Origin: Streptomyces sp. 3214.6
GTDB taxonomy: Bacteria; Actinomycetota; Actinomycetes; Streptomycetales; Streptomycetaceae
DNA length: 64,000 nucleotides
Reading direction: 5' to 3'
NCBI RefSeq assembly: GCF_900129855.1
Contig: NZ_LT670819.1
Span: 2,170,001-2,234,000 of the forward strand
The notes below the pieces were generated by a model. That model saw only the letters and a program-made list of their open reading frames with translations, was not told the DNA's origin and did not search any database. Of this stretch, positions 32,655 to 41,340 are shown piece after piece. The stretch's first letter is position 1; each line of letters opens with the position of its first letter. Made by a program: the position numbers and the translations under genes.

Positions 32655-32716
32655 TTCCGGGCCGTGGCGCCGCCGACATCTGTCCTGTCGCGCCCAGGCG
32701 GCGCCGCGGCCCGGAA
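32655..32716 (+). terminator. Long stem-loop after the hyi operon
   Basis: 20-bp arms (32655-32674 and 32697-32716) with one mismatch and a 22-nt loop, 16 nt after the reductase stop. Confidence 0.75.
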
Positions 32717-32840
32717 CCCCGAGCCGCCCTTCTCGACCTGAGGGAAGGCATGCCCGGTTCCGTCGTACCCGCCGCGGTCCCGCCTACACCCGAGCCCCGT
32801 CCGGCGTGCGGATCCGCCCCGTCCGCAGGAGGCTGAGGGC

Positions 32841-33077
32841 ATGGGCAATCCGACGCAGTTTCCGCACATCGTGGTCCATCCCCCGGCCCTGGACGGATCC
32901 CGCCGCGTCACCTCGGGCGATGCCGTCCTCGGGGTCGCCTCGCATCTCGACGACGTCGTCGAGATCCTGCGTCTGGCCGACCTGGACCGGATCGAGGTGG
33001 AGGAGAGCGACCTCATCGAGTGGCAGGGCGGCGGCCCCGAGGACTGGCCGGGACTGTCCGAGCCGCACGGAGCATAG
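32841..33077 (+). CDS. Small hypothetical protein
   Basis: 78 aa, not recognised. ATG with GGAGGCTGAG upstream. Acidic, with HLDDVVEILRLADLDRIEVE and a C-terminal EWQGGGPEDWPGL. No signal peptide or membrane segment. Coding bias is normal. It stands alone after the hyi terminator, so its own promoter must lie in the preceding ~120 bp. Confidence 0.65.
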   Translation: MGNPTQFPHIVVHPPALDGSRRVTSGDAVLGVASHLDDVVEILRLADLDRIEVEESDLIEWQGGGPEDWPGLSEPHGA

Positions 33078-33207
33078 GACACGCCAACCTCAAATCAACC
33101 TCTGAACATGGTTCAGCAGGCTTCAACCGCCCCCGGGGCAGGGCACATTGTCGTCACGCGGGGCCCGCCGACACGGGGGCGGCGGGCCCCGCCACGGGGG
33201 TGATGAC

Positions 33208-33819
33208 ATGAACGGTGGTACGTCGGTCCGGCTGAAGCCGTACGAGGTCGCGCTGTTGCGCGGTGGTTCCGGCGCCGCGGTCACGGTGGGCGTGCTCGCC
33301 CTGCATCTGCGGGGACTGATCGAGGTGGGCCGGCCGGGGAGGATCCGGGCGACGGGGACGGCGCCCTCCGAGGACGCGGGAGACGACCTCCCTCCCCTGC
33401 CCGCGGCTGTCTACGCGACACTCCAACGGTTCGTGAGCATCGCGGAGTTGGAGACCCGACCGGACGTGCACCGGGCGCTCGCGGAGCTGCGCGCCGGGCT
33501 TGTGGCGGCCGGCATGCTGCGTTCTCTCCCGCCGCGCCGGACCCGTACCGCCCGGCGCGCGCTGAGCGCCCTGCGCCTGGAACATCCTCTGCCGACTGTG
33601 CCGGCCGACCGCAAGGGACTGCCGCCGGACGACATCCTGATGGCGGTGGCCCTGCACGGGGAGGCCGCCCTGAGCGTGCTGGCCGCGCGCTTCGCCCTGC
33701 GGGCGGGGCTGACCGCCCGCGCCGAGGTGGCGGACAAGGGTTTCCACCGACGCGCTCCCCGCGGCGGCGGCACGGGAGGCTTCATGTACTCCTGCGGCGG
33801 AGGCGGCGGCACGGACTGA
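33208..33819 (+). CDS. TIGR04222-type protein with Gly/Cys-rich C-terminus
   Basis: 203 aa. The N-terminus ([33 protein letters not shown]) matches the start of TIGR04222 proteins, and the last residues are Gly/Cys-rich ([11 protein letters not shown]), another trait of that family. The membrane segments found in longer members are missing, so this is a short form. ATG at 33208. Function unknown. Convergent with gcl across a hairpin. Confidence 0.75.
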   Translation: MNGGTSVRLKPYEVALLRGGSGAAVTVGVLALHLRGLIEVGRPGRIRATGTAPSEDAGDDLPPLPAAVYATLQRFVSIAELETRPDVHRALAELRAGLVAAGMLRSLPPRRTRTARRALSALRLEHPLPTVPADRKGLPPDDILMAVALHGEAALSVLAARFALRAGLTARAEVADKGFHRRAPRGGGTGGFMYSCGGGGGTD

Positions 33820-33835
33820 GCCCAGCAGAAACAAG

Positions 33836-33873
33836 GGGCGCCCCCTCCTCCCGAAGGTTCCTGGGGGGCGCCC
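33836..33873. terminator. Hairpin between convergent genes
   Basis: 10-bp arms GGGCGCCCCC/GGGGGCGCCC around an 18-nt loop, 17 nt after the TIGR04222-type gene and 17 nt after the gcl stop on the other strand. Likely bidirectional. Confidence 0.7.
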
Positions 33874-33889
33874 TCCATGGCCGGACGGG

Positions 33890-35675
33890 TCAGACCTTCA
33901 GCGTTCTGATCGACGTCGGCGCGTGCTCCGGCTCGGTGGCGATCTCCTCGAACTCCACGACGTTTCCTATGTCGTTGGTGCCGCTCATCGAGATGTTGGT
34001 GACGCGTTCCAGGATCGCCTCCACGACGACCGGCACCTGGAACTCCGCGGCGAGTTTCCCGGCCTGCTCGAAGGCGGCGCTCAGCTCGGCCGGGTCCGTC
34101 ACCCGGATCGCCTTGCAGCCGAGCCCCTCGGCGACCTTGACGTGGTCGACGCCGTAGACGCCCAGCTCGGGCGAGTTGATGTTCTCGAACTCCAGCTTGA
34201 CCTGGAAGTCGATGTCGAACGCCCGCTGGGCCTGACGGATGAGGCCCAGGTAGGAGTTGTTGACGAGGACGTGGACGTACGGGATCTTGTGCTGCGCGCC
34301 GACCGCCAGCTCCTCGATCATGAACTGGAAGTCGTAGTCCCCGGAGAGGGCGACGACCTGCGCCTGCGGGTCGGCCTTCGCCACACCCAGCGCCGCCGGG
34401 ATCGTCCAGCCGAGGGGGCCCGCCTGGCCGCAGTTGATCCAGTGGCGCGGTCGGTAGACGTGCAGCATCTGCGCGCCGGCGATCTGCGAGAGGCCGATGG
34501 TCGTGACGTAACGGGTTCCCGGGCCGAAGGCCTTGTTCATCTCCTCGTAGACGCGCTGCGGCTTGATGGGGATGTCGTCGAAGTGCGTACGGCGCTGGAG
34601 GGTCGCCTTCTTCTCCTGCGCGGCGGCCGCCCATGCGGAGCGGTCGGGAAGCGTGCCCGCCGCCTTTCAACTCCCCTGCCACCGCGACGAAGAGCTCCAG
34701 TGCCGCCTTCGCGTCCGAGGCGATCCCGTAGTCCGGGGCGAAGATCCGGCCGATCTGGGTGGGCTCGACGTCGACGTGGACGAAGGTGCGGCCCTTCGTG
34801 TAGACGTCGACGCGGCCGGTGTGGCGGTTGGCCCAGCGGTTGCCGATGCCGAGGACGAAGTCGGACTCCAGGAAGGTCGCGTTGCCGTAGCGGTGCGAGG
34901 TCTGCAGGCCGACCATGCCGGCGTGCAGCTCATGGTCGTCGGGGATCGCACCCCAGCCCATCAGCGTCGGGATGACCGGAGTCCCCGTCAACTCGGCGAA
35001 TTCCACGAGGAGTTCGGTGGCGTCGGCCGTGATGACGCCACCGCCCGCGACGATCAGCGGACGCTCGGCGGCGTTCAGCATCCGGATCGCCTTCTCGACC
35101 TGTGCGCGGGTCGCGGCCGGCTTGTACACGGGCAGCGGCTCGTATGTGTCCGGGTCGAACTCGATCTCCGTCTGCTGGACGTCGACCGGCAGGTCGATCA
35201 GGACCGGGCCCGGCCGGCCGGAGCGCATGAGGTGGAAGGCCTGCTGGAAGACTCCGGGGACCTGGGCGGCCTCCAGGACGGTCACCGCCATCTTCGTCAC
35301 CGGCCCCGCGATGGAGGCGATGTCGACGGCCTGGAAGTCCTCCTTGTGGAGCACGCCGGTCGGGGCCTGCCCCGTGATGCACAGGATGGGGATCGAGTCG
35401 CCGAGGGCGGAGTACAGCCCGGTGATCATGTCGGTGCCGGCCGGCCCGGAGGTGCCGACGCAGACGCCGATGTTGCCCGCGCGGGCGCGGGTGTAGCCCT
35501 CGGCCATGTGCGAGGCGCCCTCGACATGGCGGGCGAGTGTGTGGTTGATGCCGCCGGAGGCCCTCAGTGCCGCGTAGAAGGGGTTGATCGCCGCGCCGGG
35601 AACACCGAACGCACTGGTGACGCCCTCACGCTTGAGGATCTCGACTGCCGCGCGGGCAGCGGTCATACGAGCCAT
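33890..35675 (-). pseudogene. gcl: Glyoxylate carboligase, disrupted by a 1-nt frameshift
   Basis: Gcl is a ThDP/FAD enzyme that joins two glyoxylates to tartronate semialdehyde. The N-terminal part (35675 to about 34668) reads [35 protein letters not shown] and GTSGPAGTD; the C-terminal part resumes one frame over with [45 protein letters not shown] and LSGDYDFQF. The two match one continuous ~594-residue protein if one A of the AAA at 34665-34667 (TTT on the plus strand) is removed, restoring [11 protein letters not shown]. The rest is well conserved, so this is either a recent mutation or a sequencing/assembly error. ATG at 35675 with AGGAG 8 nt upstream. Its promoter carries the same paired operators as hyi. 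Confidence 0.9.
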
Positions 35676-35700
35676 GGAGTACTCCTGCTTCGCCTGCTTC

Positions 35701-35745
35701 AGCTGGTTCAGCTGGTTCAGCTGGTTCAGCTGGTTCAGCTGTCGG
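35701..35745. repeat. 9-bp tandem repeat in the gcl leader
   Basis: AGCTGGTTC is repeated four times exactly (35701-35736) with a partial fifth copy. Each unit junction contains the palindrome CAGCTG. It lies between the gcl promoter and its ribosome binding site, so copy number could alter the leader. Confidence 0.85.
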
Positions 35746-35810
35746 ATTCCGCTCTCCCGTCGCGCCCCGCGGTGAGCCCTGCCGTTTCCGCGATGATTTC
35801 GCGGGCCAGT

Positions 35811-35846
35811 TTCCATATTGCGGAAACTACTTTCTACTATCTGGAA
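35811..35846 (-). promoter_or_regulatory. gcl promoter with paired operator
   Basis: TTCCATATTGCGGAAA (35811-35826) and TTTCTACTATCTGGAA (35831-35846), starts 20 bp apart. Read on the minus strand they match the hyi sites: TTCCAGATAGTAGAAA versus TTCCAATAGACAGAAA, and TTTCCGCAATATGGAA versus TTCCGCATTACGGAAA. Strong sign of one shared repressor. Confidence 0.65.
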
Positions 35847-35908
35847 GTAATCTAAGTGGGTGCGCGAAGGTCGTCAAGAGACGGACAAGCGGGGGCCGAA
35901 GGAGGACG

Positions 35909-36691
35909 ATGGGGGCCATGCCCGAGAGCGTGCCGGTGCGCTGCCCGGCCTGTCGGCGCGAGCGCCTCTACACCGCGCCGTCCTACCCGTGTGCGTGCGG
36001 TTCCCCCGTCACGCCGGTGCTCGACCGGCGGACGGCGCCGACGGCCGTCGCGCACCGGGCGTGGGACGACGAGTGGATCGCCTTGCGGTGCCGCGCCTGC
36101 GGCCGCCGTGACCAGTTCCCCCGCCCGGAGTTCGGCTGCGCCTGCGGAACAGTGCTGCGGATCCCGGTGACCGCCCCGCCCGCCGAGCCGAAGCCCGAGA
36201 CACCGACGCCCCCGTCGGCCCCGGCACAGGCATCGGAGGCGGAAGCGGCACAGCCACCCGAACCCGCGTCCGCACCCGTGCCGACGGCACGACGGCCCGC
36301 CTTCCGGCCCGTCGCCATCCGCACCGCGCTCGACGCGGTCACGGCCACCGCCCTGTACCTGAACTGGCTCGGGCACGAGGGCATACGGCGGGCCGACCAG
36401 CGGCCCACCTGCGGCATCGGCCTGGCCGCCCGCGGGCTCCTGGCCCAGGTCGACCCGAGCGCGCGCCCGGCCTCACCGCGGGACGTGGAGTGTCTGTGGC
36501 TGACAGCCATGACGGAGTCCGCGGACTGCGTCTACTTCTCCCTCGCCGGATACGACGCCGACGCCCGCGCCCGCGCCGACCAGCTGCATGTCCCGCTCTT
36601 CGTGCTGGACCTCACGGGCACTCCGCAGCCGGTCAACGCGATCGCCGACGCCCTCGACGCCCGAGGCGGCAACCGCCGGCCGGAGCGGTAA
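35909..36691 (+). CDS. Double zinc-ribbon protein with restriction-endonuclease-like C-terminus
   Basis: 260 aa. Two four-cysteine ribbons: RCPACRRERLY...PCACGS and RCRACGRRDQF...GCACGT. Then a Pro/Ala/Glu linker (90-135) and a C-terminal domain (140-255) ending DCVYFSLAGYDADARARADQ, which resembles Mrr-type PD-(D/E)XK folds. Where active members have G-x-D and Q-x-K, this one reads CGIGLAARGLLAQVD, so catalytic Asp and Lys seem lost. It may bind nucleic acid without cutting. ATG at 35909 follows AGGAGG closely; ATG 35918 is an alternative. The gene is divergent from gcl; fold assignment is tentative. Confidence 0.78.
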   Translation: MGAMPESVPVRCPACRRERLYTAPSYPCACGSPVTPVLDRRTAPTAVAHRAWDDEWIALRCRACGRRDQFPRPEFGCACGTVLRIPVTAPPAEPKPETPTPPSAPAQASEAEAAQPPEPASAPVPTARRPAFRPVAIRTALDAVTATALYLNWLGHEGIRRADQRPTCGIGLAARGLLAQVDPSARPASPRDVECLWLTAMTESADCVYFSLAGYDADARARADQLHVPLFVLDLTGTPQPVNAIADALDARGGNRRPER

Positions 36692-36710
36692 CCGCCAACG
36701 ACCGTCTCTC

Positions 36711-38369
36711 TCAGGCGGTTCGATACTTCTCCCGCAGTTCGATCTTGCGCACCTTCCCGGAGACGGTCATCGGGAAGGCGTCCAGGATCTGCAGCCTGCT
36801 CGGGATCTTGTAGTGCGCCAGCCGGCCCTCGCAGTACGTGCGCAGTTCCTCCAGGGTCAGGGGGTCCGCCGCGTCGTGCGGGATCACACACGCGAGGACC
36901 TCCTCGCCGTACCTCTCCTGCGGGACGCCGACGACCTGGACGTCCCTGATCTTCGGGTGGGCGTAGAGGAACTCCTCGATCTCGCGCGGGTAGATGTTCT
37001 CCCCGCCGCGGATGATCATGTCCTTGATGCGGCCGACGATCTCGACGTAACCGTCTTCGCGCATCACCGCCAGGTCCCCGGTGTGCATCCAGCGTCCCGC
37101 GTCGATCGACTCGGCGCTCTTCTCGGGCTCGTTCCAGTAACCGAGCATCACGCTGTAGCCGCGGGTGCACAACTCCCCCGAGACGCCCCGGGGTTGAGTG
37201 ACCCCGCTCACCGGGTCGATGACCTTCACCTCGATGTGCGGCAGGACGCGGCCGACGGTGTTGGTGCGGTGCTCCAGGTCGTCGTCGCGGCGGGTCTGGG
37301 TGGAGACGGGCGAGGTCTCGGTCATGCCGTAACAGATCGACACCTCCGCCATGTTCATCTCGGCGACGACCCGCTTCATCACCTCGACCGGGCAGGGCGA
37401 GCCCGCCATGATGCCGGTGCGCAGCGAGGAGAGGTCGTAGGTCGCGAAGTCGGGCAGGTTCAGCTCCGCGATGAACATCGTCGGGACGCCGTACAGCGAT
37501 GTGCACCGCTCCTGCTGGACCGCCTGCAGCGTGGCCTTCGGGTCGAACGACGGAGCCGGGATGACGATGCAGGCGCCGTGCGAGGTGGCCGCGAGGTTTC
37601 CCATCACCATGCCGAAACAGTGGTAGAAGGGCACCGGGACGCAGATCCGGTCCTGCTCGCTGTAAGCGATCAACTCGCCGACGAAGTAACCGTTGTTGAG
37701 AATGTTGTGATGGGAGAGGGTGGCACCCTTGGGGAAGCCCGTCGTGCCCGAGGTGTACTGGATGTTGATGGGGTCGTCGCAGGACAACTCCTGTGCCCGG
37801 AGGGCGAGTTCCGCGCGCAGTTCGAGCGTGCCGCGCGCGATGAGCGCCGCCCAGCTCGGATCCCCGATGTAAACGGTCTCCCGCAGTTTCGGGCAGTTGC
37901 GGCGCACCTGCTCGACCATCGCCCGGTAGTCGCTCGTCTTGTGGGTGAGCGAGGCGAACAGCACCGAGATTCCGGCCTGGTTGAGGACGTACTCGACCTC
38001 GTGGGTGCGGTAGGCCGGGTTGATGTTCACCATGATCGCGCCGATGCGGGCGGTGGCGTACTGGACCAGTGCCCACTCGGCGCAGTTGACCGCCCAGATG
38101 CCCACCCGGTCGCCCTTGGCGACCCCGCTCGCGAGCAGCGCGCAGGCCAGCCGGTCGACGTCCGCCACGAATGCGGCGTACGTCCAGCGCCGCCCGGACG
38201 CCATGTCGACCAGCGCCTCACGGTCCGGCCAGCGCTCCGCCGTCCGGTCCAGATCGGCCCCGATGGTGTCCCCGAGCAGCGCGGTGGCGCTCGTCCCGTG
38301 CGCGTACGAAAAACCCGACGCCCGCCCCGACGGCTGCGGGGACGTCTGGGGGGACGACGACCCGCTCAC
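36711..38369 (-). CDS. Acyl-CoA synthetase (AMP-binding, FadD-like)
   Basis: Activates a fatty or other carboxylic acid to acyl-CoA. 552 aa. Motifs: [20 protein letters not shown] (A3), [11 protein letters not shown] (A5), [25 protein letters not shown] and [13 protein letters not shown] with the catalytic Lys. GTG at 38369 overlaps the stop of the upstream ligase gene as GTGA, so the two ligases are coupled. Convergent with the zinc-ribbon gene, 19 nt apart. Substrate unknown. Confidence 0.93.
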   Translation of the reverse strand: MSGSSSPQTSPQPSGRASGFSYAHGTSATALLGDTIGADLDRTAERWPDREALVDMASGRRWTYAAFVADVDRLACALLASGVAKGDRVGIWAVNCAEWALVQYATARIGAIMVNINPAYRTHEVEYVLNQAGISVLFASLTHKTSDYRAMVEQVRRNCPKLRETVYIGDPSWAALIARGTLELRAELALRAQELSCDDPINIQYTSGTTGFPKGATLSHHNILNNGYFVGELIAYSEQDRICVPVPFYHCFGMVMGNLAATSHGACIVIPAPSFDPKATLQAVQQERCTSLYGVPTMFIAELNLPDFATYDLSSLRTGIMAGSPCPVEVMKRVVAEMNMAEVSICYGMTETSPVSTQTRRDDDLEHRTNTVGRVLPHIEVKVIDPVSGVTQPRGVSGELCTRGYSVMLGYWNEPEKSAESIDAGRWMHTGDLAVMREDGYVEIVGRIKDMIIRGGENIYPREIEEFLYAHPKIRDVQVVGVPQERYGEEVLACVIPHDAADPLTLEELRTYCEGRLAHYKIPSRLQILDAFPMTVSGKVRKIELREKYRTA

Positions 38370-40036
38370 CGGAAGTCCTCCTCGCGGTACTCCGCCGTCG
38401 AGCCCGCGGCCGTCGCCTCGCGCAGCTCGATCCGGCGGATCTTGCCGCTGACGGTCTTGGGCAGCGGCGCGAACTCCAGGCGGCGGACCCGCTTGTAGGC
38501 GGCGAGGACCTGGCGGGAGTGCTCGAACAGCACCTTCGCGGTGTCGGGGCCCGGTTCCCAGCCCTCGGCGAGGACGACGTACGCCTTGGGCACGGCGAGG
38601 CGCAGCTCGTCCGGGGCGGGGACGACGGCGGCCTCGGCGACCGCCTCGTGCTCCAGCAGCGCGCTCTCCAGCTCGAAGGGGCTGATCTTGTAGTCGGAGG
38701 CCTTGAAGACGTCGTCGGCCCGCCCGACATAGGTGAGGTAACCGTTCTCGTCGCGGTTGCCGATGTCACCGGTGCGGTAGTAGCCGCCTGCCATCGCCTC
38801 CGCCGTACGGTCGGCGTCGCCGTGGTAACCGGCCATCAGGCCGACCGGCCGGGCCGACAGATCGAGCGCGATCTCGCCCTCCTGCGCGCCCGGCGCGCCG
38901 GACACCGGGTCCAGGAGCTCCACCCGGTAGCCGGGGCTGGGCCGGCCCATGGAGCCGGTCTTCAGTTCCTGTCCGGGGCTGTTGGCGATCTGCACGGCCG
39001 TCTCGGTCTGGCCGAAGCCGTCCCGGACGGTCACCCCCCAGGCGCGGCGTACCTGGTCGATGACCTCGGGGTTGAGGGGCTCGCCCGCGGCCACGGCCTC
39101 GCGGGGCGGGATCCGCAGTTGGGTGAGGTCGGCCTGGATGAGCATGCGCCAGACGGTGGGCGGCGCGCAGAAGGTCGTCACGCCCGCCCGGTCCATCTCC
39201 GCCATCAGCCGGGCGGGGTCGAAGCGGGTGTAGTTGTGGATGAAAACGGTTGCTTCGGCGTTCCACGGGGCGAAGAGGTTGGACCAGGCGTGCTTGGCCC
39301 AGCCGGGCGAGGAGATGTTGAGGTGGACGTCGCCGGGCTTGAGCCCGATCCAGTACATCGTCGCCAGGTGCCCGACCGGGTACGAGGTGTGGGTGTGCTC
39401 CACCAGCTTGGGGCGGGCGGTCGTCCCGGAGGTGAAGTAGAGCATCAGCGGATCGTCGGCGAGGGTGGGGCCGTCGGGGGTGAAGCCGGCCGGGGCGGTG
39501 TAGGCGTCCTCGTACGGCTGCCAGCCCTCGGGTGCGCCACCGACCGCGATGCGCGAGTAGCGGCCCGGGACGTCGTCGAACTTGCCGGTGTCCGTGGACC
39601 GCACGAGGACGTGGCGGACCCGGCCGCGTTCGACGCGGTCGGCCAGGTCGGCGGGGCCGAGCAGCGGGGTGGCCGGGATGACGACGGCGCGCAGTTTCAT
39701 CGCGGCCAGCGCCGTCTCCCACAGTTCGGCCTGGTTGCCGAGCATGACGAGGATCCGGTCCTCGGCGGCGACTCCGCGGCCGCGCAGCCAGTTCGCGATC
39801 CGGTCGGAGCGTTCCGACAGCTCGGCGAAGGTGAGACGCGTTTCGGAACCGTCTTCCTCCACGATGTGCAGGGCGGTGCGGTCGTTGCCGTCGGCGATGA
39901 CGTCGAACCAGTCGAGGGCCCAGTTGAAGTGCTCGGGGCGGGGCCACTCGAAACGCTCGTAAGCGGTTGTGTAGTCCTCGCGGTGTGCCAGCAGGAAGTC
40001 GCGGGCTCTGCGGAAACGCCCCGTCGCCGTCGTCAT
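38366..40036 (-). CDS. AMP-binding acyl-CoA ligase (medium-chain/aromatic acid type)
   Basis: 556 aa. The N-terminus ([20 protein letters not shown]) and [59 protein letters not shown] and [13 protein letters not shown] are typical of medium-chain or benzoate-type ligases rather than long-chain FadD. ATG at 40036, AGGAGGA upstream. First gene of a two-ligase operon, divergent from a GAF-LuxR regulator that is a good candidate for its control. Confidence 0.92.
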   Translation of the reverse strand: MTTATGRFRRARDFLLAHREDYTTAYERFEWPRPEHFNWALDWFDVIADGNDRTALHIVEEDGSETRLTFAELSERSDRIANWLRGRGVAAEDRILVMLGNQAELWETALAAMKLRAVVIPATPLLGPADLADRVERGRVRHVLVRSTDTGKFDDVPGRYSRIAVGGAPEGWQPYEDAYTAPAGFTPDGPTLADDPLMLYFTSGTTARPKLVEHTHTSYPVGHLATMYWIGLKPGDVHLNISSPGWAKHAWSNLFAPWNAEATVFIHNYTRFDPARLMAEMDRAGVTTFCAPPTVWRMLIQADLTQLRIPPREAVAAGEPLNPEVIDQVRRAWGVTVRDGFGQTETAVQIANSPGQELKTGSMGRPSPGYRVELLDPVSGAPGAQEGEIALDLSARPVGLMAGYHGDADRTAEAMAGGYYRTGDIGNRDENGYLTYVGRADDVFKASDYKISPFELESALLEHEAVAEAAVVPAPDELRLAVPKAYVVLAEGWEPGPDTAKVLFEHSRQVLAAYKRVRRLEFAPLPKTVSGKIRRIELREATAAGSTAEYREEDFR

Positions 40037-40169
40037 CTGTCCTCCTTGCTCTGTCGGTCGTTCACCGCGGAAACGCTTCTCCGGTGCGCCTTGGCGGTTC
40101 ACTCCCGTGGTGCCGGACCATTGCCGGGCGGCTCTCTGCCATCGTGTAATCCGTGGTGCAGGTCTCACT

Positions 40170-40185
40170 ACCCCCGAACGGGGGT
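40170..40185. promoter_or_regulatory. Palindrome in the ligase / GAF-LuxR divergent spacer
   Basis: ACCCCCG-AA-CGGGGGT, perfect 7-bp arms, 35 nt before the regulator GTG. Candidate binding site for the LuxR-type protein or another regulator. Confidence 0.5.
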
Positions 40186-40219
40186 GTGCGGTACCAGGCC
40201 GCACGGAAAGGGCGAGAAC

Positions 40220-41119
40220 GTGGCAGCAGACGCGGCCGGAACGGTGGAGATGCGCGGGGCGCTCGCGCGGCTGCGGCGCGCGACGGGGCTGCCGGTCGCC
40301 TTCGGCGGCCTGGTCGAGCCGGGGCGCCTGCAGATGCGGATCAGTGAGTTCAGCGGCGCGCGGGGTCTCGCGCTGCGCGGACTGGCGGTGACCTCGGGCA
40401 ACGGTCTCGGCGGCAAGGCCGTCGCGCTGGCCCGTCCGTGCGCGGTGAGCGACTACTCCCTCTCCCGGCAGATCAGCCACGAGTACGACGCGGCCGTCGC
40501 CGAGGAGGGGCTGCGTTCGGTGCTGGCGATCCCGGTGATCGTGCGGCGCCGGGTGCGCGGGGTGCTGTACGGCGCCCTGCGCACGGCGCAGCCGCTGGGC
40601 GACCGCACGCTGACCGCGGCCGTGCAGGTGGCGCGGGATGTGGAGCAGGCGCTGGTGGTCGGGGACCAGGCGCGCGAGCTGCTGACGGCGGCCCGGCCGG
40701 GCGGCGCGGGCGGCACGGCGGGACCGGGCGGCGGCCGGCAGGCCGGTCCGGGGGCCGATGCGGGGGCCGGTGCGGCGGCCAATGCGGGGGCCGGCTGGGA
40801 GCAGGTGCGCGAGGCGCACGCGGCCCTGCGCGCCCTGGCTCCGCGGATCACCGACCCGATGCTGCGCGCCGAGCTCCTCGACGCCTGCGGGCTGCTCACC
40901 TCCGGCAGCGGCGACGCTGAGCAGGTCACGCTCGCCGCGCGCGAGCTGGACGTGCTGGCCTGCGTGGCGGCGGGGGCGACGAACGCGGCGACGGCCGAGC
41001 GGCTGGGGCTGCGCCCGGAGACCGTCAAGGGGTATCTCAGGTCGGCGATGCGCAGGCTGGGCGCGCACACCCGGGGAGAGGCGGTGGTCCTGGCCCGCAG
41101 GGCGGGTCTGCTGCCGTAG
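40220..41119 (+). CDS. GAF-domain LuxR-type regulator
   Basis: 299 aa. GAF domain at about 10-150 (PVAFGGLVEPGRLQMRISEF, LRSVLAIPVIVRRRVRGVLY), a Gly/Ala-rich linker, then a C-terminal LuxR helix-turn-helix: LAARELDVLACVAAGATNAA, TAERLGLRPETVKGYLRSAM, RRLGAHTRGEAV. GTG at 40220 with AAAGGGCGAG upstream. Probably senses a small ligand, perhaps the acid or CoA ester handled by the divergent ligases (inference). No response-regulator receiver domain. Confidence 0.88.
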   Translation: MAADAAGTVEMRGALARLRRATGLPVAFGGLVEPGRLQMRISEFSGARGLALRGLAVTSGNGLGGKAVALARPCAVSDYSLSRQISHEYDAAVAEEGLRSVLAIPVIVRRRVRGVLYGALRTAQPLGDRTLTAAVQVARDVEQALVVGDQARELLTAARPGGAGGTAGPGGGRQAGPGADAGAGAAANAGAGWEQVREAHAALRALAPRITDPMLRAELLDACGLLTSGSGDAEQVTLAARELDVLACVAAGATNAATAERLGLRPETVKGYLRSAMRRLGAHTRGEAVVLARRAGLLP

Positions 41120-41340
41120 CGGGGGCGCGCAACACGGCTGTAGCGCGGACCGTGCAGGATGCCGGGGAGCAGCGATCACATCAAGCCAGGGAGGTGCCTC
41201 ACGACAAGAGACCATTCACGCGCAGCCGTAATGAATTTCCCCATGCGTCACTTTGTTATATCCCTCACCACGCCGCGCCTCCGAATTTCAAAGAGTCGTT
41301 GCCTAGAATTTGGCCAGGACACGACACTCGGAGGGGAGCG

